Assembly (NCBI RefSeq): GCF_958979055.1
Contig: NC_084888.1
Coordinates: 33,475,804 to 33,539,803 of the forward strand
Direction of reading: 5' to 3'
Length of the DNA: 64,000 bases
Source of the DNA: Alnus glutinosa
Taxonomy: Eukaryota > Streptophyta > Magnoliopsida > Fagales > Betulaceae
The notes under the pieces are model-generated. The model had not been told where the DNA came from. It saw only the letters and a program-made list of their open reading frames with translations, and searched no databases. Each line of letters starts with the position of its first letter. Position 1 is the stretch's first letter. Positions 12,233 through 23,638 of the stretch are shown one piece after another. The translations under genes were made by a program, and so were the position numbers.

Positions 12233-14405
12233 TGAACAATAAGTGTTTGATATATAAAATGTTTCTCTCACACTCATGTTGAGATTTCAACTAATTGTAT
12301 TTATAAACATCTTTATGCATGCATGCAGTAGATTACATGATCAGATATCTTTCAAATATCAAATATCTTATCTTGAGTTTGAATTTATGTTTATATCATG
12401 ATCTTGAGCTAGCTGCTGCGTTATCTATTTGTTCTGAATTTGAGTTGCTGTTTCCATCCTCAACGTTATCTTCAGAAGTTTGATTTGGAGCAGGTATCAA
12501 TTCCCCAACTGTTTGATTATTTGCTCTATCTTACACTCCGACCATTCTCCTCCTCTGGAAACATTAGAAAAAAGAAAGAAAGAAAGATGTGTTTGATGAA
12601 GTGTGATAAGTACCCGCGGCCATCACTTAGCTTATTTCACCATTATTTCGTTCCAAGACTCCCAACTTTGTATCACGAAGTAGTTAGGCAATATGGAGGC
12701 AACCGCATCGTGATTGATACTGCACGTCATTCTTTCATGCATGTTTTTCAAAAAAAAAAAATTTCCTATTCAATAATGAGACAAGGGTTGAATGGAAAAA
12801 AACAAACAAAATGGGGTTGGCTCTCGAACGACAAGACTCAAACAGAAAAGGCAATACAAATATGAAAACAAATAATAGGCAATAGATTCAAAAAGGATCC
12901 GAGCCTCTTTAAAGACCGCACAAGGTGGCCAGTAAACAATGGCAAAAGTACTCAATTAGGAGCCCTAAGTGACAAAGGCAACAACCACCGTTAAGTGATT
13001 GTTGCAAGGGAAGTATTGCCGAGAACTGAACAGAATCCGTCGAATAGGAAAAAAAAAAAAAAAAAACCAAGTTTCGAATCCACCATTAGATTTGTGGAAC
13101 CTAATGTGGGTTCTACAAATCTAATAGTGAATTTGAAAATGAGATAGATAGGGATTGGGTTTGTATCATTTCTCTTCCAGAAAAATATTGAGTATTTGCA
13201 TGATGATGTGACAGAATCTAAGCTGCAAACGACTCATATTAAAACTATTAATTGCACATAATGCAATACCCTAGACATTGCATATATGATCTATTGCACC
13301 ATAGACATTGCACCTTATCTCAATCCTTGTGTTATAATGTGTTAAATGGAGGGGCGTTTACAATGGGCTTGTGTTACGTACTACTTACAAAGTTTGGCTG
13401 TGTGAATATGGAGCATTACTCTAGCCGTCTAGTGGTTGCTTCAATTCTCCTCATCAATGAGGGTGAGGCTATAAATAATATCCCATTGGATGGGTTGATG
13501 CATCAGATCACTTGTCAAGAATCTCATTCTCCACATATTTCTTAGTGTTCTTAGACTATATATGAGTGTTTGTAAGTATTACCCTAGAGTATCGATCTAA
13601 CGGTGTAGTCCATGCACCGCCGGAACGAAAGAGAAATCCCTAAAGAATCGCGTAAAACAAACAAATTTTAGTACAACAGAAACACCATTTTAATTCTGCC
13701 AGCTGTACGTGTATGTCAATTTTCTAACATAATGTGTTGTGTTGTGGATCATAAATAAAATAATAATTATGAATTCTTTCTTAAATGCCAAAAAAAATGC
13801 CAAAGAACAGTCTCCGTCCCAAGTGACTGAAAGGGAGAGCGCCGTGTGTGCGCTGGAATGTCATGGAGAGGACCCATGGCATTGGCATATTGAGATTGAC
13901 GTAAGCTATAAATGGCCTATTGTTTTTGTGCTGGATTTCTGGAATTGTGGCGCTGTCTTATTGGCTTTACTGGCTTTACTGGCTATAGAGCCCCCACTCA
14001 CGAATCACGATATCCACTGCTCACCAGCTTTACAGAATAGTAACGTTTTTCAGAAGAGATCCCAATCTATTCCAACTCACTGTTACGCGGTTTAAGAAAA
14101 TAGAAAAAGACAACGAACAGAAATAGCTTCAAATATTCCAGCTATTCAAAGTACACCAGTAGTAGGAGGTCATAAACCTACGGTCTAATTTCCTTTCAAA
14201 TTATATCATATATATTATTATTATTTTTTTTAAAAAAAGCTTAGTGGATTATTTTGACGTGTCTTTATAATATATGATTTTTATATATATTTTTATTTCT
14301 TACATGCGTTTTTTTATAAATCATGTAATTTTAATATGCATTTTTAATATAAGAATTTAGAGAATTTTAAATGAATTATGTTAAAAATAATAAAAAAAGA
14401 AGAAG
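12233..14405. other. Intergenic DNA without a recognised gene
   Basis: Open frames of 141 codons (12440-12865), 97 codons (13252-13545) and 118 codons (13739-14095) on the plus strand show no domain, no splice context and no family resemblance. Poly-A/T runs occur at 12750-12762 and 13051-13066. One hairpin at 13072-13138 is listed separately. Some of this may be fossil retroelement sequence, but I cannot name it. Confidence 0.4.
13072..13138. repeat. Foldback with 30-base arms
   Basis: Left arm 13072-13101 and right arm 13109-13138 are inverted copies separated by a 7-base loop. The few differences are transitions, so a transcript could pair along the whole arm with G-U pairs. It could be a MITE remnant or a small-RNA precursor; nothing distinguishes these here. 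Confidence 0.6.
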
Positions 14406-14546
14406 AATAATACTACACTTCATATCTCTATTCATTACATTTTTATGTCACACTCGTCAATATGGCGTTTTTTAAATTATTTTCCTCTAAGTAGTTAGTG
14501 TGAGTCACTTAAAACACGTTACGTCAGCCGATATGAATTATAGAAT
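14406..14546. mobile_element. Hairpin MITE, CACTTAAAACACG family, copy 1
   Basis: The left part, with CATTACATTTTTATGTCACACTCGTCAATATGGCGTTTTTT, is mirrored by CACTTAAAACACGTTACGTCAGCCGATATGAA on the right. The same CACTTAAAACACG core, with an inverted GACGTGATGTATTTTAAGTG-type arm, recurs near 60950 and 63060, and a short form lies in the PBL7 3' region. Confidence 0.5.
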
Positions 14547-15840
14547 AAAAAAAAAGAAAAAAAAAAAGTAAGCTATAAACTTCATTTTAATCTTACTACT
14601 ATTTCAACGTGACACTGTCAATTTATTTTTTATTTTATTTTTTTAAACAATTGTTAATTTAAAAATGGATCAACAATATCACATTAACATAATAAAATAA
14701 TAAAAAGATAAAAGTATGATTTATATCATTATTCAAAAACATATTCTATCATTAATTACCATACCCAAAAATTTAAAATAAGAGTAAAATAAAAATATAG
14801 TACATATAATTTATTCTAGGTAATAGGATGCACCTACATGCAGATGGATCGCATACATACATTGGTAGATCATTCTTTTGTTTTGTCTTGCCAAAAGTAC
14901 CCAAGACCAAGATTCGCTCCCTGAGCCCTGAAGCCACGCAGCCGAATTTGTATAATAAAAACGATAAATTACGGCTTTTAGTCGCAATACCTTTTCTTTT
15001 TTAAAAAACGATAAAACAATTAAAATAACTTTTCTTTTTAATAAATTAAAACCCGTCAAACGCGGTTTGACTAAAGTTGCCCTTTCAAAGCTTCGATTTT
15101 ACATTTATTTATTTATTTATTTTGAGAAAATCGATTTTATATTTATTCTATAGAGGATGTTCATGAAATTACCATTAATCTTTTTTCAAGAGACAAAAAA
15201 AAAAAAAAAAAAAATTCCCCCAAAATATAATTGATTAAGTTGATATGGCCACCCATGCTTTAATGCTTTTACATGTCCGTATTACAGGTTTGTTCGTTAT
15301 ACTTATTATTGGGCAGTTTGATAAAATTAATTAAATAAATCGTATTTATATTTATTTATATAATTTTATACTCGTGACCACTTATAAATACAAATTACTA
15401 TCCTTAATCATAATTAAGAGGATAAAATTGTATTACAGTATTTGGTTCCTTGTTGATAATGAATTAGGCGCCCAAGCAATTCGAAGAGTTTACTTTATAA
15501 AAAAATAATAATAAATAAAATGGAAGACTTGGTCAGTAATAAAGGAATTTCTGAAGACAAAACAGTGAGTTGCTCTGGTAGTCTCGTAGTTCAGCATATT
15601 TGTGATTTGTTATTATTATTTTTGTATATATATATATATATAATTTATAAGTTTAGTGCTTCTTCCCTGTCTTTTTAATAATAAAAAAATATATAACATT
15701 TTTAAATATAGTTTGGGCCAAATCAAAAATGTTATCATATAATGCAGTTAAATGGAAAATTAAGGACTTTTTGAGGGCTTAAGAAACAATTTTGGAAGAG
15801 ACAATGACATTTGCAAAAGGGTCCCCGAATGAAAAGATAT
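14547..15840. other. AT-rich upstream region of the PBL7 gene
   Basis: Very AT-rich with A runs (15186-15214) and a TATATATATATATATA run at 15627-15642. It includes the promoter of the kinase gene. No other gene seen. Confidence 0.4.
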
Positions 15841-15945
15841 ATACTAGAATAGCTCTGTGTCTGAATTTGACACAGTCTACACAGAGACACGCACACACGC
15901 TCTCTCTATCTCTCTCATAATCTTACCTAAGACAGCGAGTAAGCC
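15832..15945 (+). promoter_or_regulatory. Likely core promoter and CT-rich 5' leader of PBL7
   Basis: A TATA-like GATATATACTA lies at about 15836-15846, about 100 bases before the ATG. The leader holds CTCTCTCTATCTCTCTC (15899-15915), a pyrimidine-rich stretch common in plant 5' UTRs. No transcript data, so tentative. Confidence 0.3.
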
Positions 15946-18900
15946 ATGGGTTGGTTCCTCTGTCCTGGAAAATCAAACAAAAAATCCAAGAAGAAGCAGA
16001 ACAAGAAGCCCAACGATCCGATCTCATCAACCTCAGGTACTTCTATAAGGAAAAACAGAGCAAATTTCAGTTACACTATCACTCTACTGAAGTTTAATTT
16101 TCACTCTCATACCCAGTGGCATATTATTTCTTAACTCTTATGTGTATGTGTAATTGAATAGTTGCTTGAGATTGATGGGCAAGCGTCGTTTTGCCTAAAT
16201 GTTTGGATCATTATTGTGGGTCTTTGATACCGTCGTGATCTGCTTTCGTTTCAGTGGGGATTGTTATTGAGAAAATTGTTTCAGCTGATGAATGTGCATG
16301 TTTTTATTGGCTTCATCTGAAATGGGTTTGCAAAATTAATTTTCTTACAATAAGACTAAGATTTTGTGGGCATTCTGTGCTCTTGCAATTGGGATTTTGT
16401 TTGGGTTGGTGGGATTATTTTTCTCCTTCAACTGCCAGAGTTTGATTCGCTTCAAATCATTGTTCTTAAGTAACGAATTCCTTTTCAGTATCAAAATTAC
16501 TTATTTAATTGCTTCTGGATTTGTACCATTTATCAGACTGGCTGAATTATGAATTATTTGTGTTAGATTAGGCGAAAAATCATTAGTCAATTATTGCAAA
16601 GGAGCTGATTCTGTTTCAGTTCTTATAAGGTGTGGGTGGAGAGTATGTTCTCTTCTGAGGTTTCCTTGATCATAAGCTATGTACAAAATTGTTTATTATT
16701 TCACAATGAATGATGTTGACGTAGTCATTCCACTACATTAATATTGCAGATTTTTTCCTATTTGTTTTGTGTGTTAGAAAAATCCAAGATTAAATCCTTC
16801 TTGGTTTCTTTTTTTGGTATTTTGTGATGTTTTGTTTTCTTTCTAAGCTCTTAATGATATGGTTATGCCTTTTCCATTTTCATGGCATCCAAATTAAAAC
16901 GGCCTTTAACTTTAACCAGCATCATACTACTCGTTGGTTGTTGTGTTGTATTTCTTATCTGAATGTTTGCGTTTTTGTTGCTTTAGAAAAATTGAAGTTA
17001 AATACCTCGGTGGATGTAAAGGAGGCCTCTAAAGATGGAGGATCTGATCGCATTGCTGCACAAACATTTGCATTTCGCGAATTGGCATCTGCAACGAAGA
17101 ATTTCAGGGCTGATTGTCTTTTGGGTGAAGGAGGTTTTGGCCGAGTATATAAAGGGCGATTGGAGAGTAACAATCAGGTTTGTTGAGTTGTCAAAAAATA
17201 ACTGTTACAAAATAGAAAATACGTAGATGCATTAAAAAATATATTTTTGTTTCATTATGATTATTTGCATATGCTACTGTGTAGACAACCACTAAAGCTC
17301 CAGTCAGTAACCCACCTTTCAGTTCAAACATTTGGAATAAGACTGGCAACAAAATGTCATCCTTTCCTAGGGCTTTGGTTGCATAGAATAAGCCCTTGCT
17401 GTAGTTACTGATGCCTATGTTGTGATAAGGTTGAATATGATCACAAAACTTTTTTTAATATGTTTATCATAGAAAATTTGAAAAGCTAGAAAAAAAATTC
17501 ATTAGCTACAAATATTTAGTGTGGTTGACTGCAATGGCAAGGGTGAGCTATGTACTCCTCATCGTAGAAAAATAAAAATAATGGTTCAAAAAAAAAAAAG
17601 AAAAAAAAAAAGAAAAAAAGAAGAAAACTAATGTTTATTAGAAGCACCTAAATAAACATTTTTAGATGGGCTCTTTGGGTGCATGTTTGGAACAATTTTT
17701 TTTTTTGATAAAAATAAATAAATAAAATAATAATAATAAATGTTCCAAACATGTATCTAAAGGGCCCACCTAAGTAAATGTGCATCCAAAGGGAACATTT
17801 ATTATGTTTTTAAAGGAAGAAAAAATCTATTATCTAATTAAACGAAGTTCAAAAACAAGATTAAAGTTTCTTGTATACAAAATGAAGTCCTGTCTACTCT
17901 TGGCCCACATTTTGACTTATCCGATTTCTGATGGGGAGACTGTAGACTGAACTGAAACCAAAACTCTTTCTTGTGTGTAATGACTAGCTACTAGTTAGAA
18001 TGAATTCTTATCGTGTTTAACACCAACTGCTTTTATAAGCTCTTCTTAAGCCATAGGGCAGGTTTGGAACCCTAAGCCGAGTCTGTTGACTGAGTAACCT
18101 AAGCCGAAAAGGTGGACGGAGATGGTTACTAAAGGATTTTTACCAAGCCACCAACCTCTTGTGCCACTCTCACTGTTGCTTTAGCACCATCAGCATCATA
18201 GCTCCCTATGTGGCAATATCCTTCATAATAAAACCAGGAAAACTGCACACACTTCCACCTTTATCTAACAATTGCCACCACATACTATTGCTATTGTCAT
18301 CATGTCTCCATCATCGGCATAGTTGCTACTGCTACAAGAACCATGGCTGCCATTCCTATCACTAACACAGTTGATACTATGTAACACCCCAGTCTCATAT
18401 TGAGGAGAGATAAGTAGCCCACATAGAGTAAGTAGTTTATAAAGATACTATGTGTGCTAAGTCTCACGTTGCTTAATTGCTTGGTGAAATACGAGATTCT
18501 AGGGAAGCTTCAAATTGACTAGTCATTTTGGGGGGATAGCGCAGATGTGGCTAGTGTCATGTGGTACTGTCAGCACCGCATAACGTGATCCTGACAAGGA
18601 CGTTAGGAGTTTAAGGGAGAAATTTGTAACACCCGTCCCATATTGAGGAAAGATGTGTAGTCCACATAAAGTTGGCAGTTTATAAAGATACTCATGGGTA
18701 CTAAGTCCTACATTGTATAATTTCTAGGTGAAATTGGGCTTTATAAGGAATTCTAAGGAAGCTCTAAATTGATTAGTTATTTTGAAGTGATAGCACAGAT
18801 GTGATTAGCGTTTTTCCTTAGGTCGTTATATATTACTACTTCAAGATCCATGACTACCATTCCTCTCACAGTTCCTCTATCAACAAAATACCCTACTCGA

Positions 18901-19215
18901 AAACATTGTCACATTCTCTTCCTCCATGTCCACATCCACCTCACCTCTAGATGGGGTTGCTGAAATAGCGGCGTGTTGATAAATACACTTCTTTTGAACA
19001 GAAAGGGGAGAAAGGTGGCAGAAATTAAAAAAATACTAGCAAACCAGTGCTTATACTTTTAAATCATGCCTATTTAACCACAACGGTAATCTTTGCAGAG
19101 AACTCCCACCAGAAATCATTTATATTTTCAGCTAGTGTAGACATCAAAATTATACAGTTTGCTATCCTCGCGTGAGCTTGGCTAAAAACTTGGCAGGTTG
19201 GTTGCCTGGCCATGG

Positions 19216-19283
<68 letters not shown>

Positions 19284-21177
19284 GCACATGTAAACGAGTG
19301 AACCATGATATCACCCTCCAACATCCTCTTTTTTCTTTCTTTTTAATTGCTAACTTAACATGTATCCGATGGGTCTTAAACCCGTGACCTCATTCTCTGC
19401 CCTGTTCTTATAGGGGAGGAGGTGCTATTTAAGCTAGCATTCGTTGACACCCTCCAACCCTTGTTTATATGGGGGAAGGAGATGCTATTTGGTCCAAGGA
19501 CCATTGGTGGTGGGTTTTTTTTTTTTTCCTTAAAAAAAATTCCCTTTACTTTCATTGTTGATCAAACTGAACTTCTATAGAGGCTTGTGTTAAGACCTGA
19601 ACCTTCATTTTTTGGTTTTTGTGTAGGTTGTAGCTATCAAGCAACTTGATCGTAATGGGCTGCAAGGGAACAGAGAATTCCTTGTTGAAGTATTGATGCT
19701 AAGCCTACTTCACCATCCAAATCTTGTTAACTTAATTGGATATTGTGCGGATGGGGACCAGAGACTTTTGGTATACGAATACATGCCGTTAGGATCTTTG
19801 GAAGACCATCTACATGGTATATTCTGCACTAATACTATTCCTTTTCTTCATTCCAAATTTTATAATTTTCTAGCCTAGGCATTCCATATGCCTTTGTTCC
19901 TTGAAATATTCCATATGCAAGAAAGAAAAGCAAAATAATTAAAGACATTGTTATATGTGCCAGACCTGCCGCCTGATAAAAAAAGACTCGATTGGAATAC
20001 AAGGATGAAAATAGCTGCAGGTGCTGCAAAGGGCTTGGAGTATTTACACGACAAAGCTAATCCCCCTGTGATTTATCGTGATTTGAAGTGCTCAAACATT
20101 TTGCTTGGTGAAGACTATCATCCCAAGCTATCGGATTTTGGCTTGGCTAAATTAGGTCCTGTTGGGGATAAGACCCATGTATCCACGAGAGTGATGGGAA
20201 CCTATGGATATTGCGCACCTGAATATGCAATGACTGGTCAGCTTACATTGAAATCAGATGTTTATAGCTTTGGGGTTGTTCTTCTAGAAATCATCACCGG
20301 CAGAAAAGCAATTGACAACTCAAAGACTGCTGGGGAACACAATCTGGTTGCATGGGTAAGAGAGCCTCATATTCTCTGCTATGATACCTTATGTTGGTAA
20401 ACATATTAACCTTCTGGTTTTGGGGCTTACAATATAGAACTTGTAGACAAGTATATGGTTCTGATGTGGGTTATTATACGATCATATATACTAGTGTAGT
20501 TTTCCTTGTTTCTTTTATGAGATTCATACCGGAATGCTAACTTGCTATCTATGCCATGATCATTCTACTTCTAGAAGGTCCCTTATGATTAAGTGTGAAT
20601 TGGACCTTTCATATTCAAGAGTCAACTTAAATAGCACATATTATTGGAAAACCACTTTGGCAAAAAAGTATTACATATTTTGCGCTAGAAATGATTTTCT
20701 TCACCGACTGCATAACTAAAAGATGTCTCATAGAGAGAAAAAAAAAAAAAAAAAAAGAGAAAAGAAAAAGAAAAAGAAAGAAAGAAGAAGAAGAAGAAGA
20801 AGAAGAAGAAAGAAAGTAGAATTGTAATATGTTATCTAATGAATAAAAGCAAAATTAGACAAAAATATGGTTTCTTGTGTGAACCTAGTGTAAATGTTTT
20901 CTCTATGTTGCAGGCCCGGCCGTTGTTTAAAGAACGAAAGAAGTTTCCACAGATGGCTGATCCTATGCTCCAAGGCCAATATCCAGTGAGGGGCTTGTAT
21001 CAAGCTCTTGCTGTTGCTGCAATGTGTGTCCAGGAACAACCTACTATGCGACCCCTCATAGCTGATGTAGTCACAGCACTTACTTATCTCGCGTCTCAGA
21101 AATATGATCCCGAATCCCAACCTGTCCAGGCATTCCGCATGGGTTCTTCCACTCCTAGAACAAGAAGGGAGCAGTAG
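15946..21177 (+). CDS. PBL7: Receptor-like cytoplasmic kinase VII, PBL7/CDL1-like, 5 exons, 375 aa
   Basis: A Ser/Thr kinase acting at the inner plasma membrane downstream of receptor kinases; Arabidopsis CDL1/PBL7 takes part in brassinosteroid and immune signalling. Exons: 15946-16036, 16987-17177, 19627-19816, 19964-20355 and 20914-21177, all GT-AG and in phase. The N-terminus MGWFLCPGK has Gly2 for myristoylation and Cys6 for palmitoylation. The kinase domain follows: glycine loop GEGGFGRV at 77-84, Lys99 in VAIK, IYRD with Asp197, DFG at 215-217, and an activation segment ending in APE at 242-244. The catalytic loop has YRD instead of HRD, which is usual in this subfamily. Start, MGW...GKS opening and the PVQ-containing tail match PBL7 better than PBL27. 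Intron 2 is 2.4 kb and repeat-rich. The exact orthologue is inference. Confidence 0.95.
18380..18840. repeat. Tandem TGTAACACCC repeats (TRIM or solo-LTR-like) in PBL7 intron 2
   Basis: Two diverged copies, 18380-18624 and from 18625, both begin TGTAACACCC and share CATATTGAGGA, GTAGTTTATAAAGATACT-like and GATAGCRCAGATGTG blocks, a period of about 245 bp. Starts of this kind are typical of plant TRIM or LTR termini. Related blocks (AGTCCCACATTG, AAGTCCCAC) occur in the intron of both Lambda GST copies near 56520 and 63570. No internal retroelement domain. Confidence 0.5.
19220..19279. repeat. (CT)n microsatellite in PBL7 intron 2
   Basis: About 30 uninterrupted CT units. Confidence 0.95.
20736..20816. 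repeat. Polypurine tract in PBL7 intron 4
   Basis: About 80 bases of only A and G: a long A run, then AAAAG repeats, then GAA repeats. It is about 100 bases before exon 5. Confidence 0.9.
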
Positions 21178-21780
21178 ATCAGAGACTGATCAAGCCAGAA
21201 GACTTATCTAAGCAGTTCCATCTTCAGAAGCCCAAGATGAGGCGGCTGCGTCCAGCTAGCTGTGGTGCTGCAATGGGATGTTCTTGAAATGGGTTTGTTA
21301 GTTGTGATTCAGAGGTCGGTGGATTGGAGTTTAGTGGTTTGCTATTGCTGGCACACTTGCTGTGTGCCTGTTTTTCAAGTTTTGCATCAATCCAGATAGC
21401 AGGTGAGATGGCCAGTCCTACTGTCTTGCAACAGGAAATATATATATAAATATATATATTCTTTTTTCCCTTTCACCTTCCTCTCACTCTTCGAGATTCT
21501 TTCATGTACAATTGAGCTTGGGGCTTTTGTATCTATATAGAAATTATTCCCCTTGAAGAGTATCCTCATTTCTCCGTTGAATTTTCAAAAGGTTGGTAAA
21601 TATTTAGCCTCATGCCTTTCAATTGATTCTGCTCTAAGAGTGTGCATATGTGAATTTACGTGTCTAAATCTTGAGTTGCTGGCATCTGCCAATAGCGTGG
21701 TATGCCTGTTAAATTGCTGTTTCCAGTGGTCTACAGTAAGAATGAGTCCCTAACACCACTCTGCCATCTGTTTTGGTTGA
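21178..21780 (+). other. PBL7 3' UTR and downstream DNA
   Basis: Follows the TAG of PBL7. It is T-rich and most likely contains the polyadenylation site, but I cannot fix it. No separate gene. Confidence 0.4.
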
Positions 21781-21864
21781 ATAATGTTATTCTTCACAGT
21801 CATTTCACACTGGTTGACGTGGTTTAAGTGCCAAGTCAACTGGTGTGAAGGGTAACATTACTCG
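21781..21864. mobile_element. Short hairpin MITE, CACTTAAAACACG-like family
   Basis: AATGTTATTCTTCACAG and TTTCACACTGGTTGACGTGG are mirrored by CAAGTCAACTGGTGTGAAGGGTAACATT around the GTTTAAGTGC loop. Ends and loop recall the MITE copies at 14406, 60948 and 63022. Confidence 0.5.
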
Positions 21865-23638
21865 TTTTGATTTCATTTCTACAGACGTGCCCGCAATGCT
21901 TTCTGATTGTGAACTGCCTTTATGAGCTTTATATTTTAGAGTTGGGCATTGCTCTGCTAGTGACTGAGTGAGGATCGCCAAGCACTAAGCTTCGCAGTCC
22001 CTTGGTGTTGCCGAGACCTGGGAGAAAATCTTGCCTTCATTATGTATGTGAGGATTAAAAGATGGAGAGACCTATCTTCGTTTTCCTTTGGTTTCAAACA
22101 GCCTTCTAAGGGACTCGAAATTTTAGGAAGAGGAAAGAAAAGGAAAATAAATAGAAATAAACGACTTTATGTTGTTTCCTTCTGCGGTTTAAGTTGGAAT
22201 AGCATAACAAATTAGACAAAGGAAGAACCTGACGGGACTAGAAACTGCCTGAATTTCAAGGCGAGCTCCGCCCCGAACCATTTTGCTTTCCAGCTTTATT
22301 GTTTCAGCTTCTGCTCAAGACTGTCAAGTTTCTCACTTCGTATGCTGAGCGAACTTGTTATGCCACTATCTTCAGCAAATGTGAGAAAACTCTTATGGGA
22401 CTATCCAACTACTTATCCGGACAGGTGGATTTTATATGGATTCTCTCATAATTTGCTGCATAAATTATTTACACTCGCATTGCATGATATGAGGCAGCAG
22501 AAAATTAAGCCAAAACAAACGGCCCAATTATCATCGTAGCAGTTTATTTGTGCATACAGTTGCATCCTCATCTTGAATTCCACCAAGCAAATGGGAAAGA
22601 ATAGTTGCCAAAGAAGCGAACCATCAAGATGTTTCGTGTGAACTGTGAAGGTTGTCCCATTTCACAAGGTCGACAAGGATCTGCTTCGTACTCGAGCAAT
22701 ACACCGAATGTTATTTTTTCAGTCTCTCACTAACTACTCCCAAACCCCATTGATTTGCAAAGCAAGTAAACAAATTATCCACTTTTATTTCCCAATCCTT
22801 CGCTCCCTCCCAAAAAAATGAAATAAAAAAAACATGTACCAGTTTCAAAATACAGTTAAAAGAGTGTTTAATAAAACTGTGGTTGAGCCTTTAAAATAGT
22901 ATATTTTTTTAAAAAAAACACCCCCTGCATGTTGTACGATAATATGAATTTTCCCACGTTTTCAAAACCTGGATGTAGCTGTAGTTAGTCTAGCCCGAGG
23001 CCCCCGAAAAAAGCTGGGGAACCAAGGCTCTGATTGCAACCAGGATCTATTTTTTTCATCGAGATTGGTGTTGGGTCTGCCAAAAAAAAAAATATAGACG
23101 AGAAGAGACGACAATAAAAAGGTAGTTATCGTCTGCTCCAGAAAACTACAAGCAACAACATCAGCTTCTTCTTGCCGCAAATGATACAATCACTCTGCTC
23201 CCTTATATGCCTTTGCACTTGAGAACCATCTTCGTCTGCCCGAAGAAAATTCCATTTTTTTCAAACAAAGCACATGTGCGACTTACATCACATGCAGTAA
23301 CTGCGGAAAGTTCTTCCTAGAACTAAAAGTTTAGACAAGGCAACGCAAGATACTAATGCAAATATTATACAGTTGTGTAATGATCGATCTCATGTGTCTG
23401 CTTACAATCTCTCCTCCACCGTACTATTATTGCCACCGACGCAATGAACAAACAAATAATGAAAGAATATGAGCTCAATATCGGTTCTGTCTAGTCAAAA
23501 TTAAATACAGAAGCTAAATCTACCCACCACCTGAACTGACACTGACACTGACGCAGAAGATATCGACCAAGCCAAAAGCATATTGGAATGGGGAAATCAA
23601 AGAAGTATATCTATTGCAGTATCATTCTAATAAACCTG
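21865..23638. other. Intergenic DNA between PBL7 and the Rab-GAP gene
   Basis: The two genes converge here (PBL7 plus, Rab-GAP minus), so both 3' UTRs lie in this stretch. Short open frames (for example 22342-22539) have no recognisable domain. Nothing else supported. Confidence 0.4.

Noticed and set aside
12440-14095. Three plus-strand frames of 97-141 codons as candidate genes
   Set aside because: No homology that I recognise, no consistent splice signals, uneven composition and simple-sequence content.
21940-22040. Possible structured RNA near GTTGGGCATTGCTCTGC...CCGAGACCTGGGAG
   Set aside because: It does not fold into a tRNA-like cloverleaf by eye and has no A-box/B-box pair, so no RNA gene was called.
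22962-23189. Minus-strand frame of 75 codons that looks weakly LINE-like
   Set aside because: Too short and without a motif; the poly-A run in it could be chance in AT-rich DNA.
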